The notes: generated by a model from the sequence alone, not told the origin. 64,000 nt of DNA from Changshengia sp963803165 (GCA_963803165.1 CAWDLK010000004.1:468031-532030), one strand, 5' to 3'; positions 50,741-58,037 are shown, numbered from the stretch's first letter. Made by a program: numbers and translations.

Positions 50741-51019
50741 TCAGGAGTTTCCCCGTGCCGCCTCCCGGAGCATGGCGTTGTCCAGGGTCAGATCGGCCGC
50801 CACCCGCTTCAGCCGGCCGTTCTCGTCCTTCAGCCGGCGCAGCTCCTTGGCGTCATCCGCCTTCAGCCCCCCGTACTGGTTGCGCCAGCGCACGTAGGTG
50901 TAGTCGCTGATCTCGAGCGCCTTGGCGACCTCGCCCAGGCCCTTCCCCTCGGCGATCATCCGCTCCCCTTCCCGCAGCTTCCGGACGATCTGCTCTGGTG
51001 TGTGCTTCCTGCCCTTCAT
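50741..51019 (-). CDS. IS3-type transposase OrfA (copy B)
   Basis: A 92-residue OrfA beginning MKGRKHTPEQIVRKLREGER at 51019 with an AGGAGGA site. It is 88% identical to the copy A protein, with the same helix-turn-helix and leucine-zipper plan. It binds the element ends and regulates transposition. It precedes OrfB, which lies in the -1 frame. Confidence 0.88.
   Translation of the reverse strand: MKGRKHTPEQIVRKLREGERMIAEGKGLGEVAKALEISDYTYVRWRNQYGGLKADDAKELRRLKDENGRLKRVAADLTLDNAMLREAARGNS
50747..50753 (-). promoter_or_regulatory. -1 frameshift heptamer GGGAAAC in IS3 copy B
   Basis: Read on the minus strand as G GGA AAC in the OrfA frame, two codons before its TGA. OrfB is open in the -1 frame across this point, so slippage yields the OrfAB transposase. 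Confidence 0.6.
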
Positions 51020-51196
51020 GGTTCCTCCTGGCCAGGTCGGCCGTGGTGGAACCCTCATATCACGTGGACCAGTTCCGGGGGGTCAGGTCAAGCCGACAAG
51101 GATCCCGACGCCAAGATGGCATCATGGGGCGTGCCCGACGTCCCATCGCCATCTTCAGTCAGGCACTCGGACGCACCCAATGGAGGGTTGATCGCG

Positions 51197-51397
51197 ATGC
51201 CGCAGAGCGACCCAGATTTGCCCGCAAGCCTGGCAGCATCGGCGCGTCGAGCGCTTGCCGCAGCGGGCTACTCGCGCCTCGAGCAGTTCACGGAGCTCAC
51301 CGAAGCCGAGATCGGTCGGCGACATGGCATGGGACCCAAGGCCATTGAGCAGATACGTCTCGCCCTTGCCGCCAAGGGGCTCTCTTTCTCAAACTGA
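51197..51397 (+). CDS. small RNA-polymerase-alpha-CTD-like (helix-hairpin-helix) protein
   Basis: A 66-residue protein, MPQSDPDLPASLAASARRAL and on to LAAKGLSFSN. The pattern, an acidic start, LPASLAASARRALAAAGYS, a second helix LEQFTELTEAEIGRRHGMG, then PKAIEQIRLALAAKGL, is that of the C-terminal domain of RNA polymerase alpha, a helix-hairpin-helix DNA-binding module. It stands alone with no polymerase domain. The ATG at 51197 has a GGAGGG site. It lies between IS3 copy B and the epoxide hydrolase. Such stand-alone domains are found in several phyla without assigned function; a DNA-binding or polymerase-modulating role is inference. Confidence 0.65.
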   Translation: MPQSDPDLPASLAASARRALAAAGYSRLEQFTELTEAEIGRRHGMGPKAIEQIRLALAAKGLSFSN

Positions 51398-51432
51398 CCC
51401 CACTTCCCTCAGCCTCGAAAATCAACACCCTG

Positions 51433-52617
51433 CTAACCGCGGGTGTGATCCGCCCCACCCACCTCCTTGATGAAGGCGAGCAGGAGCGTGCTGAGCCGAA
51501 CCGGCTGCTCCTGTTGGATCCAGTGACCGGCACCGTCGATCAGCTCGATGTCACCCATCCTCGTCGCCGCCTTCGTCCTCATAAGATCGACCGCGCCCGG
51601 TGCCGAATAGGTGCCCCAATCGCTCTTCCCGCCGATGAAGAGCGACGGGACATCGATCGTCTTGCCCGAAAACAGGTGCAACTCAGCGGTTAGGCCAGGA
51701 TCGGAATAGACGCGATAAGCCTGCAGGGCGCCTTGAAACCCAGTGCGGCCATACTCCTCCGTGTACACTCCAAGTTCCGGCTCGGTGAGCCATTTGCTGG
51801 CCAAGACCTCGGCGGCGGAAGGTTGGAATGGAGCGACGGTCTGGGGCATCGTCTTGCCGAGATCCATGACGTAATAGGTGGGCATTTGTGCAAGTTCTTT
51901 GGCGGTTCGCGCCTTCAACGGATGCGGCTCATTTCCCTGCCAGTCAGCGCTCTTGACGTAGAAGAATGCACGAAGAAACGCATGTAAGCCTTGAGGGGGG
52001 CGCCACATGTCATCGTTCGCCTCCCGTGTGCTCAAGTATTGTTGATACAATTCTCTGGGCGGATCGAGCGCCGCCAGCGCGGCCGCTAAAGCCTGATTTT
52101 CAGTGTTCGGTTGAACCGCCGACACCTCGCTGTCCGCGGTGTTGAACGGAAGCGCCGGCGGACCGGGGAACGGTGCGCTCATCAGCACCACCGAGGTAAA
52201 GACGTCCGGTCGGGCTAGCGCACAATAGGCCGCTATGGGCGAGCCGAGGTCGTGCCCGACGAGCATCGCCGTACGCCGATACCCCAATGCCGAAACCAAT
52301 CCGAGGGCGTCGCGCGTCATATTCAAGAGGCTGAAGGGCTCTAGAGGGGCGTCATAGCCGTTCAACCAACCGGTGGTGCGACCAGAACCCCGCTGGTCGG
52401 GCGCCACGACATGGTATCCGGCGTCAGCCAGGATTGGGATCAGGTGTCGCCAGCCATAAGCCAAGTCCGGAAAGCCGTGCAGAAGCAGCGCGAGCGGCCG
52501 GCCGGGGCTTTCGGAACCGGCCTCGAGAATATGGACATCGAGGCCATTGACCCCATGGATCATGCGCGAGCGGACCCCCTTGGGAAGCGTGCCTTCGCCA
52601 TATGGCGATGTGGTCAA
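51433..52617 (-). CDS. epoxide hydrolase-like alpha/beta hydrolase
   Basis: A 394-residue alpha/beta hydrolase of the epoxide hydrolase group. The oxyanion segment is LALLLHGFPDLAYGWRHLIP, the nucleophile Asp lies in LVGHDLGSPIAAY, and the catalytic His in DGAGHWIQQEQPVRL; the His partner could be in PSLFIGGKSDWGT. An Asp rather than Ser nucleophile indicates epoxide or haloalkane hydrolysis. Base composition is visibly less GC-rich than neighbouring genes, suggesting transfer. It lies 175 bp downstream of the interrupted short-chain dehydrogenase on the same strand, so the two were probably one operon under the divergent ArsR regulator before IS21 inserted. Confidence 0.85.
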   Translation of the reverse strand: MTTSPYGEGTLPKGVRSRMIHGVNGLDVHILEAGSESPGRPLALLLHGFPDLAYGWRHLIPILADAGYHVVAPDQRGSGRTTGWLNGYDAPLEPFSLLNMTRDALGLVSALGYRRTAMLVGHDLGSPIAAYCALARPDVFTSVVLMSAPFPGPPALPFNTADSEVSAVQPNTENQALAAALAALDPPRELYQQYLSTREANDDMWRPPQGLHAFLRAFFYVKSADWQGNEPHPLKARTAKELAQMPTYYVMDLGKTMPQTVAPFQPSAAEVLASKWLTEPELGVYTEEYGRTGFQGALQAYRVYSDPGLTAELHLFSGKTIDVPSLFIGGKSDWGTYSAPGAVDLMRTKAATRMGDIELIDGAGHWIQQEQPVRLSTLLLAFIKEVGGADHTRG

Positions 52618-52751
52618 ATCAGTTCCTCCTATGAGGTTTGCGCGGGCTGGTCGAAGTGAAGCCGCAACCAGGCTGGCCGCGCCCGTCGCTAAGATGGCTC
52701 GTCAGGACGCAGATGGCTTGATTTGGTAGAGGGCATCGCCGAACTCCGGCG

Positions 52752-52784
52752 TATGGCGACCACCATAGTATGTCGGTCGCCATA
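52752..52784. terminator. 10-bp inverted repeat after the short-chain dehydrogenase
   Basis: TATGGCGACC (52752-52761) and GGTCGCCATA (52775-52784) are exact complements around a 13-nt loop that itself contains CATAGTATG. It starts 7 bp after the dehydrogenase stop on the minus strand. It could be a terminator or an operator for the epoxide hydrolase gene. Confidence 0.4.
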
Positions 52785-52791
52785 GCGGCGC

Positions 52792-53595
52792 TCATAACGA
52801 AGGAAAGAGACCCCCGTCGATGACGAACTGACTCCCGGTGACATAGCTGGCGGCCGGCGAGACGAGGAATGCGATGAGCTCGGCGACCTCGTCAGGGGTG
52901 CCTGCCCGCTGGAGCGGCACGCCGAAGTTGCCAATGGTCTCTTCGAGAATGGCGGTGGTGTCGGCTCCTGTCCGCTCGGCGGTGGCCTTGAGCCGGCGAT
53001 CAAGCGCATCGGTGTGGATGAGCCCGGGACACACCGTGTTGACCCGGATGCCCTTCGGTCCCAGTTCACTGGCCAGTCCCTTGCTGTAGGCGGTCAGGGC
53101 GGCCTTCGCCGCCGTGTACGCGAGCGATGTTGCGCGTGGCATCCGCCACGCGTTGGACGTCAGGTGGACAATCACACCTCCGCCCTGTTCGACCATCGTG
53201 GGGACGAGGGCGCGGTCAAGCCGCACGGCGGACATGAGGTTCGTGTCGATATCCCGAGCCCAGTCCTCGTCACTCAGGCCGGCCGATCCCTCAGGGGAAT
53301 GGGTCTGGCCGCCGACGTTCGAGATCACCACGTCGACACCGCCGAGAAGATCCAACGCTGCCCGAGCGAGGTTCGACACGCCCTCTGCGGTCGACACGTC
53401 CGCTCGGATGAATCGCCCCGGGCTCGACGGCGGCGGCTCCTGGCGCGCCACCACCACCACATCGACACCCGCCGCGAACAGGCGGCGCGTCGTGGCGGCG
53501 CCGATGCCTTGCGTCCCGCCGGTGACGACAGTGTCACCGGTCAGGCAAAAGCGGCCACCCGCGGTCGGGTCAAAACCGGCCACCTGAGGTAGCAC
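52792..53595 (-). CDS. short-chain dehydrogenase/reductase, 5' end replaced by IS21 terminal sequence
   Basis: NAD(P)-dependent classical SDR. The cofactor motif is TGGTQGIGAATTRR, the NVGGQ and NAG-like region follows, and the active-site Ser-Tyr-Lys set is SNAWRMPRATSLAYTAAKAAL. The C-terminus is SYVTGSQFVIDGGLFPS. The native start lies across the IS21 element: MDNLSGLRAVV is encoded at 56105-56137 on the minus strand, and after the 8-bp target duplication it would read straight into VTGGTQGIG here. As now arranged, a GTG at 53595 inside the IS end opens an in-frame replacement N-terminus (MLPQVAGFDPTAGGRFCLTG) that keeps the whole SDR fold, so the protein may still be made. Substrate unknown; an epoxide hydrolase lies downstream. 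Confidence 0.82.
   Translation of the reverse strand: MLPQVAGFDPTAGGRFCLTGDTVVTGGTQGIGAATTRRLFAAGVDVVVVARQEPPPSSPGRFIRADVSTAEGVSNLARAALDLLGGVDVVISNVGGQTHSPEGSAGLSDEDWARDIDTNLMSAVRLDRALVPTMVEQGGGVIVHLTSNAWRMPRATSLAYTAAKAALTAYSKGLASELGPKGIRVNTVCPGLIHTDALDRRLKATAERTGADTTAILEETIGNFGVPLQRAGTPDEVAELIAFLVSPAASYVTGSQFVIDGGLFPSL
53524..53531. repeat. IS21 target-site duplication, left copy (GACGACAG)
   Basis: Eight bases directly before the left IS21 end; an identical copy follows the right end at 56105-56112. Perfect duplication indicates a recent single insertion. Confidence 0.9.
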
Positions 53596-53608
53596 GGCGA
53601 TGATGCGG

Positions 53609-54379
53609 TCAGTCGGCCTCCGAGGTCAAGTCGCTTGGTGCTGAGCGGCGGCGCTGGCGGTCGTGCATGCGGAAGCTGCGCCCCTTGAGCTGGATGACCT
53701 CGGCGTGGTGGAGGAAGCGGTCCAGCATCGCTCCGGCGGCGGCGGTGTCACCGAGGATCTGCCCCCAGTCATCCAGAGGTCTGTTGGAGCTGATCACCGT
53801 CGCCCCCAGCTCGTAGCGGCGGGTGAGGATCTCCAGCAGGTCTTCGGCGGCCGTCGGGGGCAGGCGGCGCATGCCCAGGTCTTCGATGACGACGAGCCCG
53901 ACCCGAGTGAGCTTGTGGATCAGCTCACGCCGGGTCCCCAGGGCGGCCGCCTCCGAGAGGTCCTCGGCGAGGTCGAACGCCGAGCGGTAGTGGACGGTGT
54001 GGCCGTCGTGGATGGCGCCGAGCGCCAGGCTCAGGCAGATATGGCTCTTCCCGACCCCGGGCGGGCCGATGAACAGCACGCCGGCGTGCTCGCTGACGAA
54101 GCGGCCGGTGGCGAGGTCGACGATCAGCGCCTTGGGCAGCTCGGGGTTGAAGGACCAGTCGAAGTCGTCGAGCGTCTTCATCTGGGGCAGCCCGGCCTGC
54201 TTGATGCGCCGTTCCAGCAGCCGATCGCGACGACGGTTGAGCTCGTCCTCGACCAGCAGGTCGAGGAAGTCGAGGTGGGCGAGGTTGTGGTGGACCGCCT
54301 CCTGGTTGCGCACCGGCAGGGTGGCGGCCATGCCGGAGAGGCGCAGGTGGCGAAGGCGGCTGTCGAGGTCGGGCTTCAT
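53609..54379 (-). CDS. istB: IS21 IstB-like ATP-binding protein
   Basis: AAA+ ATPase helper of IS21 transposition, 256 residues; it assists IstA in target capture. The N-terminal helices begin MKPDLDSRLRHLRLSGMAAT, Walker A is GPPGVGKSHICLSLALGA, Walker B LVVIEDLGMRRLP (the ED-L form), and sensor 1 is GATVISSNRPLDDWG. Its ATG overlaps the istA stop by 4 bp, so it is translationally coupled to the transposase. All ATPase motifs are intact. Confidence 0.94.
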   Translation of the reverse strand: MKPDLDSRLRHLRLSGMAATLPVRNQEAVHHNLAHLDFLDLLVEDELNRRRDRLLERRIKQAGLPQMKTLDDFDWSFNPELPKALIVDLATGRFVSEHAGVLFIGPPGVGKSHICLSLALGAIHDGHTVHYRSAFDLAEDLSEAAALGTRRELIHKLTRVGLVVIEDLGMRRLPPTAAEDLLEILTRRYELGATVISSNRPLDDWGQILGDTAAAGAMLDRFLHHAEVIQLKGRSFRMHDRQRRRSAPSDLTSEAD

Positions 54380-56007
54380 GGCGTCGTCTCCCAGGTGTCG
54401 GAGGTCGTGGGTGGGTCATCGCGGGCCGCAGCGGCCCGCACAGCGGCAGGGGTTTGGTGCGTGGGCCCCGGTTGAGGCGCTGTGACCAGCATCCGGTACT
54501 CCGAGAGATCGCGGATCACCTCGTGGCGCTGACGGAGCTGCGGGGCCTGGGCTCGCGCCGACGCCTCCTCGGCGAGCCGCTTGAGGGTCTGGTAGCGGAA
54601 GGCACGCCGCTCCAGGGCCACGCCGCAGGCCCAGTCGACGCGCTCCTTGGGGTGGGCACGCGTGAGCCGGATCACGCCCTGTAGCAGCCGGTAGGCGCGG
54701 ACATCCCGCTCCTTCACCGCCTCCTGGGCCCAGGCCAGCGCCTGCGGACCGATCTTCGCGAGCCGCGCCAGCTGGACCTGCTCGTACGCCTCTTGGCGGG
54801 CCGGCTTGTGCGTCGGTCGATGCTCCGGCCGCGTCGACCAACAGCCTGCCTCGATCCGGGTGTGCACGGCGATCGCCACGCCCTCGAGGTAGACGCGGAC
54901 CAGGTGGTCATCCCAGTGGACGCGCACCTCGCGGCCCACCAGGGTGTGCGGCACCGAATAGAACGCCGCCATGACCTCGACGTGACCGTCGTCATGAACG
55001 GTGCGGGTCCCGACGCTGAACAGGGAGAACCGCTCGCCGGGCAGGGGCCGGAGCGCCGGCTTCTCCACCTCGAGGAAGTGCTGGAGCACCTGGCGACGGG
55101 TGGTCCCGTGGATGCGCAGCTGGGCGACCGTCTGGTTCCAGTGCCGCAGGTGCCTCGCCATGGCGTCGAGGCTGTCGAAGCGCCGGCCCTTGAGCCCGTT
55201 GCTCTTCACGTACCCGCCGCTGCGCTCCTGGACCCCGTTCTCCTCGGGGTGGTAGGGGCGGATGGGCAGCGGGGTGAAGCCGCAGTGGGCGGCGAAGGCG
55301 GCGTACACGTCGTTGAGGTCGGGGTCGTAGAGGCAGGCCCGCGTCACCCCCGCCTTGGTGTTGTCGAGGCGGACGACCTCGGTCACCCCGCCGAACTCGG
55401 CGAAGGCGTTCTCGTGGGCCCGGACGAAGTCGTCGAGGCGCTGCCGCCACATCGGCTCCTCGTACCCGTGGCGCGAGCAGCACAGGGTCATCCGGAAGAT
55501 CCAGGGCCGCCCCCACTTCCCCGTGGTCGGGTTGAGCACCGGCGCCGGGCTCTTGAAGAAGTCGACCTGTGCCTCCTTGCCCGGCGGGTGCTCCAGGACG
55601 TCCGCAACCTCGGGCCGCCGGCCGCGCTCCCGGCGCACGAACCGCTTGACGGACTCGTACCCACCGCTGAAGCCGTGGTCGTCACCGAGGTCCTGCCAGA
55701 TGCGCACAGCGGTCAGCCCGCGGCGCAGCTTCTCCTCGATCACCGGCCGGTACGGATCGCACAGGCTGGGCGGGCCGGTGGTCGGGTTTGGCCGGTTTTG
55801 CCCGCCCGTCACCCCTTGTCCCGCAACGCTTTCGGGGGAGCCGGTGGTCGGGTTGGCCGCATTTGATTGACGCGATCGGTCGTACCGCGCCACCGTCTCG
55901 CGGCGCACCCCCGTCTCCCGCTCGATGCGCCGGTACCCCCAGCCCAGCTCCAGCAGGGCCTGAATCCGTTGCCTGTCAACCACTTTCAGGTAGTTCCCCA
56001 AGATCAC
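54376..56007 (-). CDS. istA: IS21 IstA-like transposase
   Basis: DDE transposase of 543 residues. The N-terminal HTH is QRIQALLELGWGYRRIERET and a second helix-turn-helix follows (LTAVRIWQDLGDDHGFSGGY). The catalytic core has Asp in EAQVDFFKSPAPV, Asp in VVRLDNTKAGVTRA and Glu in PYHPEENGVQERSGGYVK. An unusual feature is a Pro/Thr/Gly-rich insert of about 40 residues near position 50 with repeats of NPTTGxP, encoded by DNA that resembles the element's own terminal boxes. The sequence is uninterrupted, so the element looks active. Confidence 0.94.
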   Translation of the reverse strand: MILGNYLKVVDRQRIQALLELGWGYRRIERETGVRRETVARYDRSRQSNAANPTTGSPESVAGQGVTGGQNRPNPTTGPPSLCDPYRPVIEEKLRRGLTAVRIWQDLGDDHGFSGGYESVKRFVRRERGRRPEVADVLEHPPGKEAQVDFFKSPAPVLNPTTGKWGRPWIFRMTLCCSRHGYEEPMWRQRLDDFVRAHENAFAEFGGVTEVVRLDNTKAGVTRACLYDPDLNDVYAAFAAHCGFTPLPIRPYHPEENGVQERSGGYVKSNGLKGRRFDSLDAMARHLRHWNQTVAQLRIHGTTRRQVLQHFLEVEKPALRPLPGERFSLFSVGTRTVHDDGHVEVMAAFYSVPHTLVGREVRVHWDDHLVRVYLEGVAIAVHTRIEAGCWSTRPEHRPTHKPARQEAYEQVQLARLAKIGPQALAWAQEAVKERDVRAYRLLQGVIRLTRAHPKERVDWACGVALERRAFRYQTLKRLAEEASARAQAPQLRQRHEVIRDLSEYRMLVTAPQPGPTHQTPAAVRAAAARDDPPTTSDTWETTP

Positions 56008-56104
56008 CTCCTCCGTGAACGGAGGAGGATGACGCGTTTGGAGCTACCTCAGGTGGCCGGTTTTGACCTCACCACGGGTGGCCGCATTTGCCCGACCGCT
56101 GACA

Positions 56105-56112
56105 GACGACAG
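56105..56112. repeat. IS21 target-site duplication, right copy (GACGACAG)
   Basis: Identical to 53524-53531. It forms part of codons 9-11 of the disrupted SDR gene. Confidence 0.9.
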
Positions 56113-56137
56113 CTCGCAGACCCGACAGATTGTCCAT
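56105..56137 (-). pseudogene. 5' end of the IS21-interrupted short-chain dehydrogenase
   Basis: On the minus strand, ATG at 56137 opens MDNLSGLRAVV, the expected N-terminus of a classical SDR. It then continues in phase, across the target duplication, into VTGGTQGIG at 53523 and below. It is divergent from the ArsR gene with 53 bp between starts, so this was the original regulated promoter of the SDR. Confidence 0.85.
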
Positions 56138-56160
56138 CGCCCGATACTACCAGATCATCG

Positions 56161-56184
56161 ATCATCGTCGCTGATCGCTATAAT
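56161..56184 (+). promoter_or_regulatory. leaderless ArsR promoter with operator-like inverted repeat
   Basis: A perfect TATAAT (56179-56184) ends only 6 bp before the ArsR GTG at 56191, implying a leaderless message. Just upstream the bases CGATCA and TGATCG form an inverted repeat spaced by seven (about 56158-56176), a candidate ArsR operator between the divergent ArsR and SDR starts. Confidence 0.5.
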
Positions 56185-56190
56185 GGCAAG

Positions 56191-56497
56191 GTGCGCCACG
56201 TCCACCATCCTCCGGCGGAGTCGATCAACCTGACTACCGTGCTGGCCGCCCTAGGTGACCCGATCCGAATGAGCATCATCGAGGTGCTGAGCGACCGACT
56301 CGAGCACGTCCAAGCCGACTTCGACGTCAGCGTCGGTCAATCGACGTTGAGTCATCACATGAAGACGCTCCGCGATGCCGGTGTGGTTTGGAGTTCGACC
56401 CGAGGGGACCCGATGCTTCGTCTCGCTCCGGCCCGACCTTGACAAGCGCCTTCCCGGCCTGCTCGACGCGGTGCTAGGTCTCGACAGGCGAGCGTAG
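56191..56497 (+). CDS. ArsR family transcriptional regulator, apparent extra base near the 3' end
   Basis: Winged-helix repressor. From GTG 56191: LTTVLAALGDPIRMSIIEVL, then the recognition region QSTLSHHMKTLRDAGVVWSSTRG. As written it stops at 56442 (83 residues). Removing one G from the run at 56404-56407 restores the common ArsR ending, GTRCFVSLRPDLDKRLPGLL, through to a stop at 56497 (101 residues). No N-terminal metal-binding CxC is present, so it is probably of the non-metal, organic-effector subgroup. It is divergent from the original SDR start and likely represses the SDR-epoxide hydrolase pair. Confidence 0.75.
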
Positions 56498-56734
56498 GAG
56501 CGCGTTCTAAGTCCCTCGTCAGGCCCAGGGCCCGCCGTCGCTGCCTCCGGGAGGGCCGGATACCTGTCTATCCCAGCGACCTCCTAGCGCCAGAGGCGGA
56601 CCGGGTCTTGCAGGCTCATTGCAGAGGCAGATACTGCTTCTCAATTCGCCATCTACTATGCGCTCGCCTAATCAATGGACCAGCCGCCTAGCGCCCGCCC
56701 TCTCGCCGTGGCCCGTGTCCCTCAAGACTCTCCG

Positions 56735-57067
56735 TCATGGCGTTCTTCGCGCCGGACCTGTCGCCACGTTGCGATTGAGGACTCGTGTGCCGTCAGCCCG
56801 GATCTCGCCGCTGGGTGAGACGTGTCGGTAGAGGGTCTGTCGGGAGATTCCGAGCTCGCCGCAGAGTTCTCCGACGTTCGTCTCCGGGTTTCCCATGGCG
56901 GCCATCGCGGTGCGCACCTTCGTAGGGGTCATCGTGAATGGTCGACCGCCCACCCGACCCCGAGCTCGGGCGGAGGCGAGGCCGGCGTCGTTCGTGGCCT
57001 TCCGTTCGCGGATCCGGTCGACCCGAGATGCGAAGAGGGGTCGGCTCGAAACCGACCCCCCTCGCAT
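56735..57067 (-). pseudogene. C-terminal fragment of a serine recombinase (resolvase/invertase)
   Basis: Contains the end of the catalytic domain and the DNA-binding tail of a Tn3-type resolvase: RIRERKATNDAGLASARARG, GRVGGRPFTMTPTKVRTAMA and the HTH GELCGELGISRQTLYRHVSP. The catalytic Ser and the rest of the N-terminal domain are missing; sequence before it does not resemble a recombinase. It is a remnant of another mobile element in the island. The 237 bp before it (56498-56734) hold nothing I can recognise. Confidence 0.65.
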
Positions 57068-57074
57068 CTGGATT

Positions 57075-57956
57075 CTACCGAACGGCCAGTGCAGGCTTGA
57101 GGACCTCTTCCGCCCACTGCCGAAAGCTGATGGGGGTCGTGTTCTCCGGGGTGCGCTCGAGCCCGTTGTCCAGACCGTGCTCCTTGGCGATGTCCATGTC
57201 GATCATGCTTTGTGCCATCGCCTCCGAGTAGCCGAAGCTGACGAAGCCCTGCTTGGCCTGCTCGCGACTTCCTTCCTCCAACCGGATCGGCATGCCCAGC
57301 ACGTCGGTAAGGATGGCGGCCATGTCGTTGGGTGAGAGGTCTTCCGGACCGAGGACACCGAGGCTGTCCTGCCCGGTCCACGTGTGGTCGAGAAGGAGCC
57401 GCGACGCGACGGCAGCGATGTCGCGGGTCGCCACCGACGGCGCCTTGAGATTCTCGGGAATCGTGCTGCGGATCACGCCGTCGTTCTTGATCGACTGCAC
57501 CTCGTACAGCATGTTGTCCATGAACGAGGGCATGGTGAGCGCGCGGAGATGCACGCCGGTGCTCCGGAGCAGGTCCTCCATCGCCAGCGATGCGGACACG
57601 TGGCCTGCATACCGCTGCTGGCCGCGTCCGAGCGCCGAGACGGTCACGACGCGCGAGACACCGAGGCGCACGATCGCGTCGGCGGCAGGGATGCTGAAGC
57701 TGACATAGGCGTCGTAGACACTTTGCGCTGTCGGGTCCGCCGGCACGAGCCAGAACACGGAATCGGCGCCCTCGAAGGCGCGACCTACAACATCGCGGTC
57801 CCTGTGAGAGCCGGCGACGACCTCCACTCGGTCCCGCACCTCCGCCGGCAGGCGATTCGGGTCGCGGACGATGACACGTACGGCCTCATCGTGCTGCAGC
57901 AGGTTCGACAGGACCTGGCTGCCGATGTGGCCGGTCGGGGCGGTGACGACGATCAT
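57075..57956 (-). CDS. NmrA/NAD(P)H-binding family oxidoreductase
   Basis: Atypical short-chain dehydrogenase of the NmrA-like group, 293 residues. The nucleotide-binding start MIVVTAPTGHIGSQVLSNLL carries the GxxGxxG motif, followed by VIVRDPNRLP (NADP-type Arg) and DSVFWLVPADP. No Tyr-x3-Lys catalytic pair is seen in the usual place, as often in NmrA-type proteins, which may act as quinone reductases or redox sensors. It is divergent from a TetR gene with twin operators between them, so the TetR protein very likely controls it. Confidence 0.82.
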   Translation of the reverse strand: MIVVTAPTGHIGSQVLSNLLQHDEAVRVIVRDPNRLPAEVRDRVEVVAGSHRDRDVVGRAFEGADSVFWLVPADPTAQSVYDAYVSFSIPAADAIVRLGVSRVVTVSALGRGQQRYAGHVSASLAMEDLLRSTGVHLRALTMPSFMDNMLYEVQSIKNDGVIRSTIPENLKAPSVATRDIAAVASRLLLDHTWTGQDSLGVLGPEDLSPNDMAAILTDVLGMPIRLEEGSREQAKQGFVSFGYSEAMAQSMIDMDIAKEHGLDNGLERTPENTTPISFRQWAEEVLKPALAVR

Positions 57957-57990
57957 GGTTGAGTACTCCTGTTCATTCGAGTAGGATGAT

Positions 57991-58005
57991 CGGAGAGGCT
58001 CTCCG
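57991..58005. promoter_or_regulatory. TetR operator 1, perfect palindrome
   Basis: CGGAGAGGCTCTCCG, a perfect 15-bp palindrome in the NmrA-TetR divergent gap. Its core GGAGAGGCTCTCC is repeated 32 bp away, about three helical turns. Confidence 0.75.
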
Positions 58006-58022
58006 CTTAGCTAGTGACTATA

Positions 58023-58037
58023 CGGAGAGGCTCTCCA
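58023..58037. promoter_or_regulatory. TetR operator 2
   Basis: CGGAGAGGCTCTCCA with the same 13-bp palindromic core as operator 1. It lies 19 bp before the TetR start. Two sites on one face of the helix suggest cooperative repression of both divergent genes. Confidence 0.75.

Larger units (their letters stand above)
49801..51090 (-). mobile_element. IS3-type element, copy B (complete, 1290 bp)
   Basis: Complete element on the minus strand. Its imperfect terminal inverted repeats begin TGACCTGACC at 51090 (left) and TGACCGGACC at 49801 (right), both followed by CTGGTCCAC. It encodes OrfA and OrfB with a -1 frameshift signal. The flanks (CAGCTGGGGC and AGCCGACAAG) show no 3-4-bp target duplication, so one flank has been replaced by deletion or recombination after insertion into or beside copy A. 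Confidence 0.82.
53532..56104 (-). mobile_element. IS21-family insertion sequence, 2573 bp
   Basis: Bounded by about 62-bp inverted repeats (53532-53593 and 56043-56104, six mismatches) whose outer ends begin TGTCA. It encodes IstA and IstB with a 4-bp overlap. Both ends contain two GGCCG-N2-TTTG boxes, the multiple transposase sites expected of IS21. Perfect 8-bp direct repeats GACGACAG flank it. It has inserted after codon 11 of an SDR gene. Confidence 0.95.

Noticed and set aside
49632..51090. CRISPR-like or other repeat array in the IS region
   Set aside because: The similarity is between two IS3 copies in opposite orientation; no short regularly spaced repeats are present.
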